From NCBI GenBank assembly GCA_001025035.1, contig LCZK01000008.1:280960-344959 (forward strand): a DNA stretch of 64,000 bases, given 5' to 3'. This document shows positions 61,586 through 64,000 of the stretch, in pieces. The position numbers and the translations under genes are program-made. The stretch's first letter is position 1. Each line of letters opens with the position of its first letter. The stretch comes from Actinobacteria bacterium IMCC26207 (GTDB lineage Bacteria; Actinomycetota; Acidimicrobiia; Acidimicrobiales; Microtrichaceae). The notes beneath the pieces were generated by a model, which searched no databases, was not told the origin of the DNA, and was given only the letters and a program-made list of their open reading frames with translations.

Positions 61586-63058
61586 GTTCTTGCCAGCTGT
61601 GAGTAACTCTTGGAACCAGCGACCCGAGCCTTTTACGACTCGAGTTTGGGTGGGGTAGTCCACGTAGATAAGCCCGAATCTGGGGCCGTACCCATCGGCC
61701 CACTCAAAGTTGTCCATCAATGACCAGGCAAAGTATCCGTCCACTGGAGCACCATGGCGTTTGGCCCGCAGTACCTGCTCAAGATGGTGTTGATAGAAAA
61801 GAATCCGCCTCGGGTCATCAACGCTGAGCTTGTCAGCAAGGTCAAACGGATTACCGATCAGTTGGTCGGGGAAAGCGGCGCCATTCTCTGTGACAACGAG
61901 TCGGTCGAATCTGCCATAGGCGTGCATAGCCATAATCACGTTATGAAGCCCCGTCGGATTGACTTCCCAACCAGTTGCAGTGATCTCGTAGTTGCGAAAA
62001 TCGCGACCAAAGATTGGCAGAGTCCAGAGACCTGGAATCGGGGCAAGTAACGCCTTGAACCGGGTGTAGTACTGCACTCCAAGGAAATCCCAGTCCACTT
62101 GGATTGCATCCTCATCGCCGGGCCGCTGGTACTTCTCGACTGGTGCCAAAAACTTGCAGTCTTCGGTGGGGTAACCGAGTCCAAGATTCGGTTCGATATA
62201 GGTGCGATTAATGAATGCATCTGCGGAGCGCACGGCTCGCTGATGCGCTGCCGTCGTCCCCGTGGGCACGATGTCTGCAAGGTACTGGCAAGTTCCGACG
62301 ACTGGGTTGCTCACCCGCTCTCGAAGCACACGAGCACCCTCGGCTTGGCAGAGGTTCACATGGTGCATTGCGGCCAAAAACTTGTGCTTGCTGCGAATAC
62401 CAGGAGCGTGCTCCCCGAGCAGGTGACCGACGAGTACAAAGCTAAGTGGCTCGTTGAAGACCATCCAGTTCTTCACACGATCGCCGAGCGCATCGGCGAC
62501 AACGGCAACGTACTCACTAAACCAGGCCACGACATCGCGGTTGGCCCAGCCTCCCTGATCTTGCAGGGCCTGTGGAAGATCCCAGTGGTACAGAGTCACC
62601 CAGGGTTCAAGACCAAGTTCTAGGCAGGTGTCAACCACCCGAGAGTAAAAATCAAGGCCGGCCTGATTGATTTGACCTGTGCCATTTGGAAGCACTCGCG
62701 GCCAAGAAATCGAGAACCTTTTCGCTCCAAATCCCAACTCTGCTGCTAGCGCAAGGTCAGATGGGTAACGCTCGTAAAACTCACAGGCTTGGTCGCCAGT
62801 TGATCGGTCGCGGATGCGCTCGCGTAGCCCTCCAAACCCTCGGTTATGCGTAAAGGTGTCCCATATGGATGGGCCCTTTCCATCGGTAGATGCAGCGCCT
62901 TCAATCTGATAGCTCGCTGTGGCGACACCCCAGGTGAACTCCGACCCAAAATCGGCAGCAGTGAACTGAGGGCTCGCAGCAGTGGGGACAGCAGTTGGGT
63001 TCACAGCAGTTGGGGCCTCAGAAGTTGGAACAGTTGAGTGCAGATCAGCAGAATTCAT
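61577..63058 (-). CDS. GH1 beta-glucosidase
   Basis: This 493-aa retaining glycosidase has acid/base Glu203 (VFNEPLS), nucleophile Glu391 (VVTENGAAF) and the GH1 N-terminal signature FTWGVATASYQIEGA. There is no signal peptide; it should act in the cytosol on imported disaccharides. The first 30 residues are a Thr/Ala/Pro run (TAVNPTAVPTAA) encoded by a short tandem DNA repeat near 62985-63030, outside the catalytic barrel. Sugar preference cannot be fixed; beta-glucosidase or beta-galactosidase is likely. Confidence 0.95.
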   Translation of the reverse strand: MNSADLHSTVPTSEAPTAVNPTAVPTAASPQFTAADFGSEFTWGVATASYQIEGAASTDGKGPSIWDTFTHNRGFGGLRERIRDRSTGDQACEFYERYPSDLALAAELGFGAKRFSISWPRVLPNGTGQINQAGLDFYSRVVDTCLELGLEPWVTLYHWDLPQALQDQGGWANRDVVAWFSEYVAVVADALGDRVKNWMVFNEPLSFVLVGHLLGEHAPGIRSKHKFLAAMHHVNLCQAEGARVLRERVSNPVVGTCQYLADIVPTGTTAAHQRAVRSADAFINRTYIEPNLGLGYPTEDCKFLAPVEKYQRPGDEDAIQVDWDFLGVQYYTRFKALLAPIPGLWTLPIFGRDFRNYEITATGWEVNPTGLHNVIMAMHAYGRFDRLVVTENGAAFPDQLIGNPFDLADKLSVDDPRRILFYQHHLEQVLRAKRHGAPVDGYFAWSLMDNFEWADGYGPRFGLIYVDYPTQTRVVKGSGRWFQELLTAGKNPS

Positions 63059-63255
63059 CTCCCATCGTTTACACCGAATCTCTGCACGGTGTCGGAGTAA
63101 GGGATTGAAGATTTGCTGCGCTGCAGAAGCCCGGTGCCAGACGCCACTACAGAATCATTGCGCCCTGTGCTTATTTTTTCACTAGTTTGGTAGCCAGATC
63201 AGGCAACAACCCAGCGTTGTCGCAGCAATAAGAATCCAACAGAAGAGGGAACCCC

Positions 63256-63756
63256 GTGGGTACGAACGTCGAACAAGAGATCAGTGCATTCGTCAAAGAA
63301 GGCCTAGAAGAAATCCGCCGTCTTGTTGGATCAGTCGAGACCGAAGTACGCCGAGCAGTGGAACAGATCGAGGCCGCAGTTCGGGATTTGGCTCAGCGAG
63401 CCCCAGCTGCTGCTACACCCGTCACCAACGCCGCAAGTACCGCTGCAGACTCCGTTTCGGCTGCTGCAAGCACTGCAGTTTCTGCCGCATCTACCGCAGC
63501 CTCTGCTGTTGTAGACACTGCCAAAAAGGCCGCCCCGCGCAAGAAGGCTCCAGCCGCCAAGGCACCAGCCACCAAGAAGCCAGCGGCAAAGAAAGCTGCT
63601 GCTACAAAAAAGCCGGGGGCAAAGAAGGCAGGAGCAAAGAAGGCAGCCTCGAAGAAGAAGGCTCCGGCCAAAAAGAAGTCTGCTCCAAAGAAGACCGCTT
63701 CAGGTCAAACAGTTCCTGAGCAGACAACCCCAGCGCAATCACCCACAGAAGACTGA
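63256..63756 (+). CDS. Histone H1-like / phasin-like Lys-Ala-rich protein
   Basis: This 166-aa protein starts at GTG, with GAGGG upstream. Residues 1-50 form a charged coiled-coil-like helix (EIRRLVGSVETEVRRAVEQIEAA). Residues 50-90 are Ala/Ser/Thr-rich. Residues 90-145 are AKKxA/PAKK repeats like eukaryotic H1 tails and actinobacterial HupB tails. A short acidic-polar tail follows. DNA or polyphosphate granule binding is plausible from the tail; the N-terminus resembles phasin-type helices. The start of the tail is low complexity, so homology is weak evidence. It lies upstream of the RNase P candidate. Confidence 0.82.
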   Translation: MGTNVEQEISAFVKEGLEEIRRLVGSVETEVRRAVEQIEAAVRDLAQRAPAAATPVTNAASTAADSVSAAASTAVSAASTAASAVVDTAKKAAPRKKAPAAKAPATKKPAAKKAAATKKPGAKKAGAKKAASKKKAPAKKKSAPKKTASGQTVPEQTTPAQSPTED

Positions 63757-63773
63757 GCCCACAGAAAACTGAG
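63742..63773. repeat. 16-bp tandem repeat copying the histone-like gene stop codon
   Basis: cccacagaagactgag (63742) is followed directly by cccacagaaaactgag (63758). The first holds the stop TGA; the copy supplies another TGA one frame away. Confidence 0.92.
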
Positions 63774-63914
63774 GCCACCCGGGCTGCAGTCCCTGCGGCC
63801 CCTGCTGATTCCCTCGGGTTCAGGTGTGCGCGGGTTCAGGTGCGCGTGAGTTCGGCAGCAAGGTGAGATGACTGAGGCCTGAAATGTCACTCCTCCCCGT
63901 GGCCTTGAGGGCAT

Positions 63915-64000
63915 GGGTGGGGAAGGGTCGGGGCGGCCTCGTCGTCTGAGCCGAGCCCGGTGCGTGGGATCAGCGCCTCGGATGCGAGGCGAGGAAGGAC
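63915..64000 (+). ncRNA. rnpB: Possible 5' part of RNase P RNA (cut off by window edge)
   Basis: Near the right edge, GCCTCG and CGAGGC can pair as a P3-like stem, followed directly by gaggaaggac. In bacterial class A RNase P RNA, the conserved GAGGAA(A)GUC follows P3. A GTCGGGGCGG-like P1/P2 region precedes it, as in actinobacteria. Only about the first quarter could be present and the exact 5' end is not fixed. An alternative is an unrelated G+C-rich structured region. Confidence 0.45.

Overview
The window looks like a chromosomal segment of an actinobacterium, most likely class Acidimicrobiia (Ilumatobacter-like). The grounds are moderate-to-high G+C, frequent GTG starts, two F420-type luciferase-like oxidoreductases, a DUF1023 hydrolase, an actinobacterial-type MenB, and secreted proteins with runs of threonine broken by Ala-Pro. 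This placement is inference; no rRNA or tRNA gene is present to test it. I found no phage, insertion sequence or CRISPR array, and no gene-free stretch over 300 bases.

Layout. 1-8.7 kb: a partial unknown gene, an SCP2 protein, a DUF1023 hydrolase, malate dehydrogenase (mdh), then an aldehyde dehydrogenase operon-linked to a heterodimeric ABC exporter behind a TetR-type palindrome. 8.9-13.9 kb: a membrane-anchored matrixin-like protease, isocitrate dehydrogenase (icd), a pentapeptide-repeat lipoprotein and a luciferase-like oxidoreductase. 14-34.7 kb (all minus strand): a large type IV pilus locus. 34.9-42.9 kb: metF, folD, a lipoprotein, an amidase, argJ and a CaiB/Amacr-type enzyme. 43-63.8 kb: secreted and surface proteins (a Thr-rich IPT/PKD protein, a glycine-rich PKD/MopE-motif lipoprotein, a SurE-like lipoprotein, a leishmanolysin-like lipoprotein) mixed with an aldo/keto reductase, an amidohydrolase, an ECF sigma factor, a second aldehyde dehydrogenase, menB, a SulP transporter, a GH1 glucosidase and a histone-like Lys/Ala protein. 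The right edge holds what looks like the 5' part of RNase P RNA.

The pilus locus is the most coherent system. In transcription order it runs pilB, pilC, minor prepilins V1-W1, a giant X1 (1210 aa), major pilin, pilT, pilD, a small membrane protein, MoxR ATPase, DUF58 protein, TgpA-like transglutaminase, then a second set V2-W2 (W2 with PKD domains) and a giant X2 (942 aa). The two V-W-X cassettes are each joined by overlapping stop/start codons, and X1 and X2 share segments of their exodomains. I infer two alternative pilus tip complexes carrying very large adhesin-like subunits.

Two features of the DNA stand out. Short tandem duplications that copy a gene's own stop codon occur at several gene ends. 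A two-and-a-bit-copy 83-bp structured repeat fills the folD-metF gap in the metF leader.
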